A DNA stretch of 64,000 nucleotides from JAWXBM01 sp964470455 (GTDB taxonomy: Bacteria; Pseudomonadota; Gammaproteobacteria; Xanthomonadales; SZUA-36). Shown here piece by piece: positions 43,441-51,585 of the stretch (position 1 is the first letter of the stretch; each line of letters begins with the position of its first letter). Below the pieces are notes generated by a model, which was given only the letters and a program-made list of their open reading frames with translations, searched no databases and was not told the origin of the DNA. Location: NCBI GenBank assembly GCA_964470455.1, contig CAYYCX010000007.1:19751-83750 (forward strand). Direction: 5' to 3'. A program made the position numbers and the translations under genes.

Positions 43441-43486
43441 TCCGGGCTTTTAAGCCGTCATTCCGGGCTTGGCCCGGAATCCAATT
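43434..43486. repeat. GTCATTCCGGGCTTGG palindromic elements
   Basis: Two neighbouring copies: CGTCACTCCGGGCTTTTAAG followed by CGTCATTCCGGGCTTGGCCC with its complement CGGAATCCA. Member of the same family as 2171, 10617 and 16696. Confidence 0.65.
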
Positions 43487-43515
43487 CCCGCTGGGCGAAC
43501 TCGCAATATCAATCC

Positions 43516-44949
43516 TCATGGGAAGGCCTTCAGTACTTCACGGGTCAGGTCCCACTCATTGAATCCCTGTGCCCCATAATCAAGTCCACGCCGCACGATG
43601 ACCACATTTCTTGAGGGCACGATGATGACGTACTGGCCACGGTTGCCGGCGGTGGTATAGGCATCGCGCGGTACATCCGTTCGCTCATCGGGCACCAGCC
43701 AGAACTGCCCCCCATAGAAATTGCCGCCGTCGGCGGTGGCTGGCGCAGGCGTGCGCACAAACTCAATCCATTCCTCAGACAGCAGGCGTTCGCCGTTCCA
43801 CATTCCGCCCTGCAGGTAGAGCAGGCCAAAGCGGGCCAGGTCGCGGGCATTGGTATACACCTGGCTGCTGAGCACGAAATCGCCGAAGCGGTCGGTGCTG
43901 ACCAGGGTGTTGCGCATGCCAATGCGGTCCAGCAGGGCGCGGCGTGGATATTGGGCATAGGTTTGCGCATCGCCCAGCGCCTGTTTCATGGCATACACGG
44001 CCAACAGGGTGTCGTAGTTCTCGTAATCCCAGAAAGTGCCGGGCTCACGGATCAGGCCGCGGTTGCGTGCGCCTTCGGCGGAGCTGGCGCCGGCCCAATA
44101 GGACAATCCAGAACCGGTGGCATATTCGCGGTTGAAACTGTCGACCGGATCGAGCCCGCTGGACATGTTCAGCAAATGCCGCAGCGTGATCGAGTTTCTC
44201 GGGTCGTTCCCGGGGCGAGCAACATCGGGCAGCCAGTCGATATCCAGCGGCTCGTCCAGTTTCAGCTTGCCCTCATCCACCAGCATGCCGATCAGCGTGA
44301 CCGCGATGCTCTTGGCGGTGGACCAGGTTCGCGTGCGGGTGTGCATATCGAACCCGGGCGCATAGCGTTCATGCAGTATCTGGTTGCCCTGCAACACCAT
44401 CAGGCTGATGGTTACCTGCTCGGCAGACTCGCGGTTGAAAGCCCAGTCGGAAGCGGCCTGCAAAGCCGCGGCATCCACACCAGCGGGCAAGGGTGCAGCC
44501 GGGACCAGGTCACCATCCGGCCAAGGAATTTCAGCTGGGTCGTTGGTAGGGTATGGCAGTTGCAGTTCGGGCAGGCTGTCGATGTCAGCCAGATCCTGGT
44601 CCGGCGCCAGCACCACGCAGCCGATGCCCTCGCGGAATGCAGCGCTGATGCGCGATCCTTCCGGTCCAACCGTCACCGCCCGCAATTCTTGATTCACGCT
44701 CCAGTCACCACCCTCCACCGTGCCAATGGTGCCGCCCACGCGCTCCATGTAGGCCAGTTCCTGCGCGAACACCTGCTCCAGGGTGCGGTTGGACGTGAAC
44801 AGGCCGTTGCACATCAACACGGCCTGCACGCCGCTTTGGATCAGCGCGCGGTTGGCGGTGAAGTAGTCATGGTTCTCGTCATCCGGGACAGCAACCGGAG
44901 AGAAAACCAGGAGCGTCAGCAGCGTGAGCAAGATTGAGGGTTTTATCAT
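43516..44949 (-). CDS. Exported serine hydrolase of the beta-lactamase (class C / DD-peptidase) fold
   Basis: A 477-residue serine hydrolase (numbering from the ATG at 44949). The signal peptide (MIKPSILLTLLTLLVFSPVA) supports this start. The Ser-x-x-Lys motif is STAK with Ser210 and Lys213, a Tyr-Glu-Asn (YEN) motif follows around the WDYENYD segment, and the third box is represented by GNRGQYVIIVP. An N-terminal extension of about 170 residues precedes the core. Members include esterases, DD-peptidases and beta-lactamase-like enzymes, so the activity is not certain. It is exported, which fits the peptide- or amide-degrading theme. The gene is divergent from abiEi, with a palindrome between them. 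Confidence 0.86.
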   Translation of the reverse strand: MIKPSILLTLLTLLVFSPVAVPDDENHDYFTANRALIQSGVQAVLMCNGLFTSNRTLEQVFAQELAYMERVGGTIGTVEGGDWSVNQELRAVTVGPEGSRISAAFREGIGCVVLAPDQDLADIDSLPELQLPYPTNDPAEIPWPDGDLVPAAPLPAGVDAAALQAASDWAFNRESAEQVTISLMVLQGNQILHERYAPGFDMHTRTRTWSTAKSIAVTLIGMLVDEGKLKLDEPLDIDWLPDVARPGNDPRNSITLRHLLNMSSGLDPVDSFNREYATGSGLSYWAGASSAEGARNRGLIREPGTFWDYENYDTLLAVYAMKQALGDAQTYAQYPRRALLDRIGMRNTLVSTDRFGDFVLSSQVYTNARDLARFGLLYLQGGMWNGERLLSEEWIEFVRTPAPATADGGNFYGGQFWLVPDERTDVPRDAYTTAGNRGQYVIIVPSRNVVIVRRGLDYGAQGFNEWDLTREVLKAFP

Positions 44950-45059
44950 GTCGAACCAAACCATTAATTTCAGAGTGAATCCGGGAAGGTCCAGTGTTCC
45001 ACAGTTATGCTCCAGCCCCAAACACTTCGCAGTGGCGAGGTCAAAAGTCACAAAACACT

Positions 45060-45104
45060 AAAAATACCAGAAACTTCCATAATTCGGAAGTTTCTGGTAT
45101 TTTT
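45060..45104. promoter_or_regulatory. 19-bp perfect inverted repeat upstream of abiEi
   Basis: AAAAATACCAGAAACTTCC (45060-45078) and GGAAGTTTCTGGTATTTTT (45086-45104) are perfect complements with a seven-base loop. It lies in the divergent region between the serine hydrolase and the AbiEi gene, 40 bases from the AbiEi start. AbiEi antitoxins bind inverted repeats in their own promoters, so this is a good operator candidate. Confidence 0.65.
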
Positions 45105-45143
45105 ATCGTTCTGAGGTCGTAGTAGCGACAAGCAGCCTGGTTC

Positions 45144-45815
45144 ATGCAGACTTTGACCACACTGATCACTGAAGGGAAATTAAGAGATCGGGTGTTTTCT
45201 GATGCCCAACTTGCCCGGCTGATCGAAGGCAGCCCCCAGCGTCGTTATCACCTGGTTAACCGGGCGCTCAAAGCCGGAGAGCTTGTCCGTTTACGTCGAG
45301 GTCTTTATGTACTGTCGAATAAGTTTCGCAGTACACCCTGCCACCCATTTGCGGTCGCACAAATGATGGAACCAGGCAGTTATGTATCCTTGGAAAGCGC
45401 GTTGGCATTCCACGGTTGGATTCCCGAAGCCGCGTACACCACTACCTGCATTGTTCCTGGTCGTAAATTCAAGGAATACCGGCATGACCAATTTGGGTCG
45501 TTTACGTTCAGTCCGTTGGCGATTAATCCCGGTTCTTTCCTTGACTGGGTGAAACGCCAGCAGGTGAATAAGCAGGTGTTCCTGTTGGCCAGTCCGGCGC
45601 GGGCGCTTATGGATCTCGTCTGTTTGAAAAAAATTGACTGGCAAGGCATGAGCTGGATCGAGGACAGCATGCGCATTGACGCAGAAGTTTGGGCCGGCGT
45701 GACAAGTGCCGAACTGCGCGAGTTGAAGGAGGTGTACCAGCACAAGCGGGTTCGGAATTTCATCCACAATCTGGAGATTGCCCTGGGGTTCGATGTGGTT
45801 GCAAAGGGGGAGTAG
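45144..45815 (+). CDS. abiEi: Type IV antitoxin AbiEi-like transcriptional regulator
   Basis: A 223-residue AbiEi-family antitoxin with the winged helix-turn-helix in the first 70 residues (LRDRVFSDAQLARLI, YHLVNRALKAGELVRLRRGLYVL) and the antitoxin C-terminal domain (VSLESALAFHGWIPEAAYTTTC through LIDLVCLKK-type segments). In active systems it represses the operon and blocks the toxin AbiEii without direct contact. It starts 40 bases beyond a 19-bp inverted repeat, its probable operator. The next gene, three bases after its stop, is a deleted AbiEii, so the antitoxin may persist without its toxin. Confidence 0.9.
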   Translation: MQTLTTLITEGKLRDRVFSDAQLARLIEGSPQRRYHLVNRALKAGELVRLRRGLYVLSNKFRSTPCHPFAVAQMMEPGSYVSLESALAFHGWIPEAAYTTTCIVPGRKFKEYRHDQFGSFTFSPLAINPGSFLDWVKRQQVNKQVFLLASPARALMDLVCLKKIDWQGMSWIEDSMRIDAEVWAGVTSAELRELKEVYQHKRVRNFIHNLEIALGFDVVAKGE

Positions 45816-45818
45816 ACG

Positions 45819-46094
45819 ATGAACGAAATCATTCAACAGCGGTTACTGGAATTGGCGCCTGCAAAGGAGCAGGAGCAAGAAAACGCACTGGTTCAATCCC
45901 ATCATTGGAACGGTCAGGAGGATTTGGAGGTCGGCCTGGATTGGTTGAAAATGGTGCTCCAAGAAAAAATTACCGGCATTGACAGGCAAGATGCCGCCGA
46001 TGATGTAGCGCCTTTCCTGCGGGCGGCTGAAAAGCATAGCCTTAAGCTCTGGAGCGCCAGGTTCTTCAGTGAGAAAGTCGCCAGAATCGGGTAA
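45819..46094 (+). pseudogene. AbiEii toxin with its nucleotidyltransferase core deleted in frame
   Basis: The 91-residue frame begins MNEIIQQRLLELAPAKEQEQENAL, which matches the start of AbiEii-type toxins, and ends with LQEKITGIDRQDAADDVAPF and SLKLWSARFFSEKVARI, which match the C-terminus. About 200 central residues are missing, including the nucleotidyltransferase GG-T-LR and FSEDLDF motifs. The surviving frame is uninterrupted. It lies three bases after abiEi, in the correct toxin position. So this is an internally deleted, presumably inactive toxin; the comparison with the family is from memory. Confidence 0.7.
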
Positions 46095-46261
46095 TCCCGC
46101 AAAGTGGGAGGAGCGGTAGGAGCGAGCCATGCTCGCGACAAGTCGCGGTTGGCAGCATGCTTGCCATTGTGCAGGGAGAAGGTGAGCCCGCGCAGCGGGC
46201 GAGAAGCTGGCCTGGGCCATGCACCGGTGCCGCGAAGGGCAGGATGCCCGAGAGCGGCCTT
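46095..46261. repeat. Short repeat-bearing intergenic region
   Basis: Between the toxin remnant and the next (convergent) gene lie GTAGGAGCGAGCCATGCTCGC (about 46116) and GGCAGCATGCTTGCC (about 46150), two arms of the dispersed family, plus a GCCCGCGCAGCGGGC-like hairpin (about 46189-46203). No gene is seen. Confidence 0.6.
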
Positions 46262-47947
46262 CTACTGCCGCACAAATGCCAGGTTACGTACTCGTCCCGA
46301 CTGCAGCCTGAAACTCACTACTTTGCCGGCGGCGTCACGGGTGAACGTAAACGCGCCGTAATCCGGGTTTTCGAAAGTCTCGCCAAACATCGTGGCCAGT
46401 TCCTGCGGGCCTTCATCATCCAGGTCAAACCACAGCTTGCCTTCGCCCACGCTTAAGGTGTAAACCGTATCGAGTTCCGGGCTGAAGAATTCGCCGCTGT
46501 AAGCAGCCAGCTGCTCAGCACTCAGCACCAGCCGATCAAAGGGCTTGAACACACCGCGTGCATTGCCATTGATGAAGCGCCGCATTTCCACGATGCGATC
46601 ACCGTCCCTATCGAACTCCACCAGCACCTGGGCCGGAATGCCGATCATTTGAAAGCGATTGGGCGACAGGGGTAGCAGTTCGTTTTTGCGCGTGGGGGAA
46701 TGCACGGCCCACAGCTTGCCATCGATCACCCGGATTTCAGCCGCGAACGCTTCATCCGCTTCCCAGAAATCGCCGGCAAAATCCTGCAGCTGGGTGGCAC
46801 TCAGTTCAAAGCCGGGTTCAGCCGACAACTGCGCTTTCTCCGGCTTCGGTCCGAGCTGGTCGGCCAACAGGACGTCCGCCACCCGCCGCGCCAGCCCGGA
46901 AGGATCGGCATCGGCGCGATTGCACAGCGTAATTACGCCAAAGCCCAGGTCCGGAAAGCGCATCATCTCGGCGCGAAAGCCGACAAAGGCGCCGCCATGG
47001 CTGACCAGTTTCTGGCCGCGGTAATCTTCCACGCCGAGGCCAAAAGCGTAATCAAGATCAGTACCATCATTGAGTTTGCCGGGCGTGGTGAGCAGCGTGA
47101 TCAGTTCCGGCCCGCCCTTGCCTAGACGGTTGTCGTAAAAATTCCTGTCCCAGTTGATCAGCTCGTCAATGCTGGTGAACACACCACCATCGCCCACCAT
47201 ATCGAGCGTGGTCATGCTGATGTGAAAACCTTCGCCATCTTCATCAGGCGCATAGCCGGTGGCGCGGCGTGGGACAATTTGCGTGTGGTCGTCATGGAAG
47301 TGCGAGACCTGCATGCCCAGCGGGCCAAACAGGTTCTGTTTGGCATATTCACGCAGGCTCTGGCCCGTGACCCGCTTGACCAGATGGGCCTGCAGCAGAT
47401 AACCCGAGTTGCTGTACAGGTACTGCGAACCAGGCGGGAAGTTGGTTTCCTGTTGCCTGGAAAGCAGGTCTATCACCCAGGCGTCGGTGTAGTAATCCTG
47501 GTCAGCGCCCTTGCCGGCCAGCATCGCCAGCGTGAGGTAATCGCGAATGCCGCTGGTGTGGTGCACCAGCTGGGCAATGGTGATGTCATTGGCCCAGGTC
47601 GGAAATTCCGGGAAGTATTTGCTGAGCGGATCCTCCAGGCTGATGGCGCCCGATTCGGCCATGAGCGCAATCACCGCGGCAGTGAACTGCTTGCCGACCG
47701 AGCCGGTGCGGAAAATCGTGTCGGAATCAATCGGGATGTCGTATTCGAGATTGGCCATGCCATAGCCGTGGCGGTAAATGAATTTGCCACCCTGGATCAC
47801 ACCCAGCGCGCAGCCAGGCGAATCCGGCTTGTTGTAATCGGCGAAAATGGCATCAACGGCGGGTCGAGCAGCCTGCTCAGCCCACAACGGGCTGCAGATC
47901 AAACCGATGCTGACAATCAGGGAATAGCGCAGCGCTTGGCCAGACAT
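46262..47947 (-). CDS. Exported beta-lactamase-fold serine hydrolase
   Basis: A 561-residue serine hydrolase. The signal peptide (LRYSLIVSIGLICSPLWA) is followed by the catalytic Ser83-x-x-Lys86 (SVGK) and the Tyr-Ser-Asn motif (Tyr178, Ser179, Asn180). The third box appears as KLVSHGGAFVGF (SHGG in place of KTG), as in class C-like enzymes and DD-peptidase/esterases. A C-terminal beta domain of about 150 residues (FDRDGDRIVEMRRFI... PFDRLVLSAEQLAAYSGEF) resembles the DUF3471-like extension of Pab87-type peptidases. Activity could be D-amino-acid peptidase, esterase or lactamase. It is the second such enzyme in this window and is unrelated in sequence layout to the one at 43516. Confidence 0.87.
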   Translation of the reverse strand: MSGQALRYSLIVSIGLICSPLWAEQAARPAVDAIFADYNKPDSPGCALGVIQGGKFIYRHGYGMANLEYDIPIDSDTIFRTGSVGKQFTAAVIALMAESGAISLEDPLSKYFPEFPTWANDITIAQLVHHTSGIRDYLTLAMLAGKGADQDYYTDAWVIDLLSRQQETNFPPGSQYLYSNSGYLLQAHLVKRVTGQSLREYAKQNLFGPLGMQVSHFHDDHTQIVPRRATGYAPDEDGEGFHISMTTLDMVGDGGVFTSIDELINWDRNFYDNRLGKGGPELITLLTTPGKLNDGTDLDYAFGLGVEDYRGQKLVSHGGAFVGFRAEMMRFPDLGFGVITLCNRADADPSGLARRVADVLLADQLGPKPEKAQLSAEPGFELSATQLQDFAGDFWEADEAFAAEIRVIDGKLWAVHSPTRKNELLPLSPNRFQMIGIPAQVLVEFDRDGDRIVEMRRFINGNARGVFKPFDRLVLSAEQLAAYSGEFFSPELDTVYTLSVGEGKLWFDLDDEGPQELATMFGETFENPDYGAFTFTRDAAGKVVSFRLQSGRVRNLAFVRQ

Positions 47948-48018
47948 ATTATTTGCTCTTCGGGAAGTTCAGACCACATTCTAGTTGAGAACACGGGCAA
48001 AGTGACGGGAGCCAGGGC

Positions 48019-48822
48019 TCACGGGCAAGTGGTATCGGCTCCGCACACATTGGTACCAATCTCGAACACGCTGCCACTGCCCGACCCGGTCAGCCCGCCG
48101 GGTATCACGTTTCGGCCATAAGCAGCATAGCCCCCGGAAAGATTGCCCAGTTGGTTCATGTGGCTACCCGTAACCAGAACGCTGCCGCCGTAGGACCACA
48201 CATTGCCGCTGGTCACGTGATTCAGAATCAGTCCACTGTCGTTGAAGATCACGCCCTGATTGGCAATCGCCAGGCCGCTGTCAGTCAGATCCAGGTAAAC
48301 AGAGCTTGAAGACTGTCGAAATGATCCATGCGCTTCGCTCATGTACCCAATAGCGTCTTCAAAACGAATCCGCTCGTAGGAGCCAAGCCTTCCGGTGTGA
48401 GTGGCAGAATGTACCCCAACAGTAACCCGCAACGTGCCATCGTGGATATGGACATTGTCGCTTTCGATGCTGATTGGGTTAGCACTGGCCAACTCGGGTT
48501 GCGGGTTGGTGTTGCCCACCGACACCGAAAATCCGCCCAGATCCAGGCTCACGTCTTCTGCAGTGATGACTATTCCGGAGATTCCAAATGGGTCCTCGTC
48601 GGTAGTAATAAAATCCAGATCACCGGTCAATCGGTAACTGCCCGGCTGATCCAGTGTCACGGGAAATCCCGGTGTATCGGAAGGCGTGATGCCACCGGCC
48701 AGCGCTGCGGCCTGGTTGATTTCGATCACGCCTTCGGAGGCCATGGCGTCAGCGGCCAGCAGCAGGAAAACGGCCGCACAGGCAGCAATGGACTGGTTGA
48801 AGCAGCGTAACTTTATGGACAT
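48019..48822 (-). CDS. Secreted beta-helix-like protein (paralogue 1)
   Basis: A 267-residue exported protein. The signal peptide (FNQSIAACAAVFLLLAADAMA) is followed by the shared opening EGVIEINQAAALAGG, then PGFPVTLDQPGSYRLTGDL, and the repeat-rich middle (VSLDLGGFSV, NVHIHDGTLRV, SGLILNHVTSGN) typical of right-handed beta-helix proteins. It ends with NVCGADTTCP, the Cys-Pro terminus shared by its two neighbours. Function unknown; the fold is used by polysaccharide lyases and adhesins, but no active site was seen. Its start overlaps the stop of the paralogue at 48813 by ten bases. Confidence 0.72.
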   Translation of the reverse strand: MSIKLRCFNQSIAACAAVFLLLAADAMASEGVIEINQAAALAGGITPSDTPGFPVTLDQPGSYRLTGDLDFITTDEDPFGISGIVITAEDVSLDLGGFSVSVGNTNPQPELASANPISIESDNVHIHDGTLRVTVGVHSATHTGRLGSYERIRFEDAIGYMSEAHGSFRQSSSSVYLDLTDSGLAIANQGVIFNDSGLILNHVTSGNVWSYGGSVLVTGSHMNQLGNLSGGYAAYGRNVIPGGLTGSGSGSVFEIGTNVCGADTTCP

Positions 48823-49652
48823 GTGGTATTCCCGTTGCAGGCATTGGGCGAAAGCTGAAGCGCGGTATCAGGCGGGCCTTCAAGATAAATGGTGCCAACG
48901 CCATTGCCATCCACCAGGTTACCGCCGTAGCCGCCGTTGCCGTAGAGTTCCAGACCAAAATTCGTGTTGTTGACGCTGTAGTTTTCCAGCACCGTACTGG
49001 CGCCAAAAGCCTTGATGCCCGACTGCCCATTGGATGCCAAATAATTGTGGGCAATCCGCGCACCGGCAAATACCGCAACGCCTGCAGCGTCGTTTTCCGC
49101 CAGAACGTTCTCTTCCACCCGTGCCCCGGTGCCCAGGAACAGGCCATCAGAGCCATTGCGATAGACTGAAGAATACAACACCACAACAGCGGGAGAGCCG
49201 GATGCATCCATTCCCCTGCCGCCATTCTCCACCAGTCGCACGCGCTCAAGCCGCAATCGTGCAGCAGCACTGGAAGCGATGATTCCCGAACCACCTGCGC
49301 CACGCAGTGTGCCGTTGCGGATCACTGCATCGGCAGCCGTCACATTGATATGCGAGCCGGTTCCCAAATCAGAGCAGGCGGACGTGCAGGTGATGGGGCC
49401 CTTGATGCGAAAGCCGTTCAGATCCAGCTGCACCCTGGCCGCCGAAATCAACAGGGAATGGGTGTCTTTGGACGGGTTCAGCAAATTACTGGTCAGAACG
49501 TAGCTGCCCGGCGTGGAGATTGTGTAAGGAAACCCGCCCGCAGCATCAATGGAAGACTGGTTGATTTCGATGCGGCCATTTTCAGCCAGTACATGTGAGC
49601 CGGGCCGGGTTAAAGCCAGTAACAGGAACATGACGGTAAATCTGCGAGGCAT
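48813..49652 (-). CDS. Secreted beta-helix-like protein (paralogue 2)
   Basis: A 279-residue exported relative of the neighbouring genes: signal peptide (FTVMFLLLALTRPGSHVLA), ENGRIEINQSSIDAAGG, then PYTISTPGSYVLTSNLL, and a repeating NG-turn pattern (LDLNGFRIKGP, GSGIIASS, GRGMDASG, GSDGLFLG, QSGIKAFG) characteristic of parallel beta-helices. The C-terminus is PNACNGNTTCP. The last bases overlap the start of paralogue 1, so the two are co-translated. No catalytic residues could be identified. It could be a surface or adhesion protein or an enzyme with a shallow cleft. Confidence 0.74.
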   Translation of the reverse strand: MPRRFTVMFLLLALTRPGSHVLAENGRIEINQSSIDAAGGFPYTISTPGSYVLTSNLLNPSKDTHSLLISAARVQLDLNGFRIKGPITCTSACSDLGTGSHINVTAADAVIRNGTLRGAGGSGIIASSAAARLRLERVRLVENGGRGMDASGSPAVVVLYSSVYRNGSDGLFLGTGARVEENVLAENDAAGVAVFAGARIAHNYLASNGQSGIKAFGASTVLENYSVNNTNFGLELYGNGGYGGNLVDGNGVGTIYLEGPPDTALQLSPNACNGNTTCP

Positions 49653-49849
49653 CCGGGATTCCCCCTGAAATCGAGTTCACAAGATGACGGGCCGAGCTCA
49701 GGCTTGCGCTACGAGGGTACCACAGCCTATGGGCGACCGCCCATTCGCACCGACAACGTGCACATGCAATGTGCTCTGCCTGGCATCGTGGCGGTTGACC
49801 GCGGTCTTGTTTGGGCGTAGCGTTCACAGAAAGCAGACAATTGACGAGC

Positions 49850-50665
49850 ATGCACATGCCCCATTGGAACATACCACTACAGCAACGCACTGTGGGCCTG
49901 TTGACGGTTTGCTGGGTGTTGTTGTTTCCTTCACTGAGCCAGGCTTTTGATGTGTTCCAACTTTCACCCGACATCACCATCAGCATGGACGCGCAAACCG
50001 TTACTGATCAAAATGTTGCGCTGGATGGTGTAGCGGTCAGCCTGGCCAGCCTGGGCGTGTTGCCAGTCAATACCGATGTCTCCGCTTTCCATGTGCTGGC
50101 CAATGGTGACCGGCTTTTTGTTCTCGATATTGCAACTTCCCTGCCGGGTGGCTTATACGCTGAACCGCGCGATGTGGTCCGCTATAACGGCAGCACTTAC
50201 AGCCTGGACGTCGATGGGTCTGTGGCCGGAGTTCCGGTCGGCGCGCGAATCGATGCCCTGAGCATGCATCAAACCGGTGCATTGTTGATGTCGTTTGACA
50301 TCACCGTCAATCTGAACGGTTTACTGGCTGCTGATGAGGATCTGCTGCGCCTGGATTCTGGCGTATTCAGTATGTTTTTTGACGGCTCGGCGGAAGGGAT
50401 TGCCAGCGCACTGGATCTGGACGCGGCTCACTATCTGCCCAACAGCAATCAGTTCCTGCTGTCCTTTGATACCAGCGGGCAAATAGGCAGCCTGCGGTTT
50501 AATGACGATGATGTGATGTTTTACAACCCCGCCAACGCCACCTGGAGTGTCGCTTACCGTGGCGCATCGCGCCATGCGGATTTTGTAGCAGCCGATCTGA
50601 ACGCCCTTTACATCGCCCAATATACGTCGGAACTGTTCAAGGACGGCTTTGAAACCATCCCCTGA
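49850..50665 (+). CDS. Exported protein with DGFE C-terminus
   Basis: A 271-residue exported protein of unknown function. The signal peptide (QRTVGLLTVCWVLLFPSLSQ) follows the ATG at 49850; the longer frame from 49811 lacks one at its N-terminus. It is rich in short turn repeats (LSMHQTGALLMSFDITVNL, FFDGSAEGIASALDLDAAHY) and ends LFKDGFETIP. The DGFE motif before the end is a C-terminal signature found in secreted proteins of some gammaproteobacteria. Divergent from the beta-helix pair, with another beta-helix paralogue directly downstream, it is probably part of the same secreted-protein locus. Confidence 0.7.
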   Translation: MHMPHWNIPLQQRTVGLLTVCWVLLFPSLSQAFDVFQLSPDITISMDAQTVTDQNVALDGVAVSLASLGVLPVNTDVSAFHVLANGDRLFVLDIATSLPGGLYAEPRDVVRYNGSTYSLDVDGSVAGVPVGARIDALSMHQTGALLMSFDITVNLNGLLAADEDLLRLDSGVFSMFFDGSAEGIASALDLDAAHYLPNSNQFLLSFDTSGQIGSLRFNDDDVMFYNPANATWSVAYRGASRHADFVAADLNALYIAQYTSELFKDGFETIP

Positions 50666-50711
50666 AATTGGCCATTCAGGTTTCCCCGTTGTCACTGATG
50701 GAGCGTCCGGT

Positions 50712-51482
50712 ATGAAGTGGCTCACATTGTTGTTTTTCTTGTGGCCTCTTTCCAGCTTTGCCGTGGATGGTGTGCTGGAGATCAACCAGGCTTGCATCGA
50801 AAGCGGCTGCTTTGCCGGGGACGCCCCAGGCTTGCCGGTTACGCTGGCCAATAGTGGCAGCTACCGCCTCACGAGTAATGTTGATGTTTCCAGTTACAGC
50901 ACTCCCGAAAACCAAACGGCCATCGAGATTTCCGGCAATAGCGTTTCGCTCGACCTCAATGGCTTTGCAGTCATTGGGCCATCGGTTTGCAGCGGTTTCC
51001 CAAGCACGACGGCCTGCACTCCAACCGGTTCGGGCGTGGGTATCAACTCGGTCGGGCCAGGGGGAAATGGTGTTGCCATCAGTAACGGGCATATTCGTGG
51101 AATGGGCGCAAATGGGCTTTTTTGCTCCAGTGACTGCCGTGTGAGCCGGGTGATTGCAACGGGCAATGGCTTTTCGGGAATTGTCGCCATCAATCGTTCG
51201 ATTGTTACCGAGAGTACTGCCAATCGAAATCGATTTTATGGTATTGAGGCTTCAGGCCTGGTCGCCGACAGCGTGGCGGATGGCAATGGCACCACTGGAG
51301 TTGTCTGTTCGGGCTGTAGCGTTCGGGATAGTGCGTTTTCTTTCAACGGCTTTGATGGCATTTCGTTCAGTGCAAGCTCTACCTTTGGGGGCAACAAAAT
51401 GCTTTCGAATGGCACCAGCAGCATAACGGGTACGGCTTTGGCTACAGCCCCGAATCTGTGTGGTGCAACTGCCTGCCCTTGA
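50712..51482 (+). CDS. Secreted beta-helix-like protein (paralogue 3)
   Basis: A 256-residue exported protein of the same family as the genes at 48019 and 48813, facing the other way. I start at the ATG at 50712, which gives a clean signal peptide (MKWLTLLFFLWPLSSFA). The mature protein opens DGVLEINQACIESG and continues with GLPVTLANSGSYRLTSN and repeated turn motifs (ISLDLNGFAV-like, NGHIRGMGANG, NGFSGIVAIN, NRFYGIEASG), then ends PNLCGATACP. It carries many more cysteines than the others (CIESGCF, CSSDC, CSGCS), so disulfides may staple the helix. Convergent with the M20 peptidase gene. Confidence 0.74.
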   Translation: MKWLTLLFFLWPLSSFAVDGVLEINQACIESGCFAGDAPGLPVTLANSGSYRLTSNVDVSSYSTPENQTAIEISGNSVSLDLNGFAVIGPSVCSGFPSTTACTPTGSGVGINSVGPGGNGVAISNGHIRGMGANGLFCSSDCRVSRVIATGNGFSGIVAINRSIVTESTANRNRFYGIEASGLVADSVADGNGTTGVVCSGCSVRDSAFSFNGFDGISFSASSTFGGNKMLSNGTSSITGTALATAPNLCGATACP

Positions 51483-51585
51483 GCACCGATCAATTCAGAC
51501 CAGTAATTGGGGTTGCCTGAAGCCCCTTTTGCACGGGCAGATATCCCCAAACGGTACCCCATTCAGTTGCCGGCCGGTGCAACGG

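Noticed and set aside
43516..47947. Two adjacent beta-lactamase resistance genes
   Set aside because: The folds are shared with esterases and DD-peptidases; sequence layout and large extra domains do not support a resistance call.
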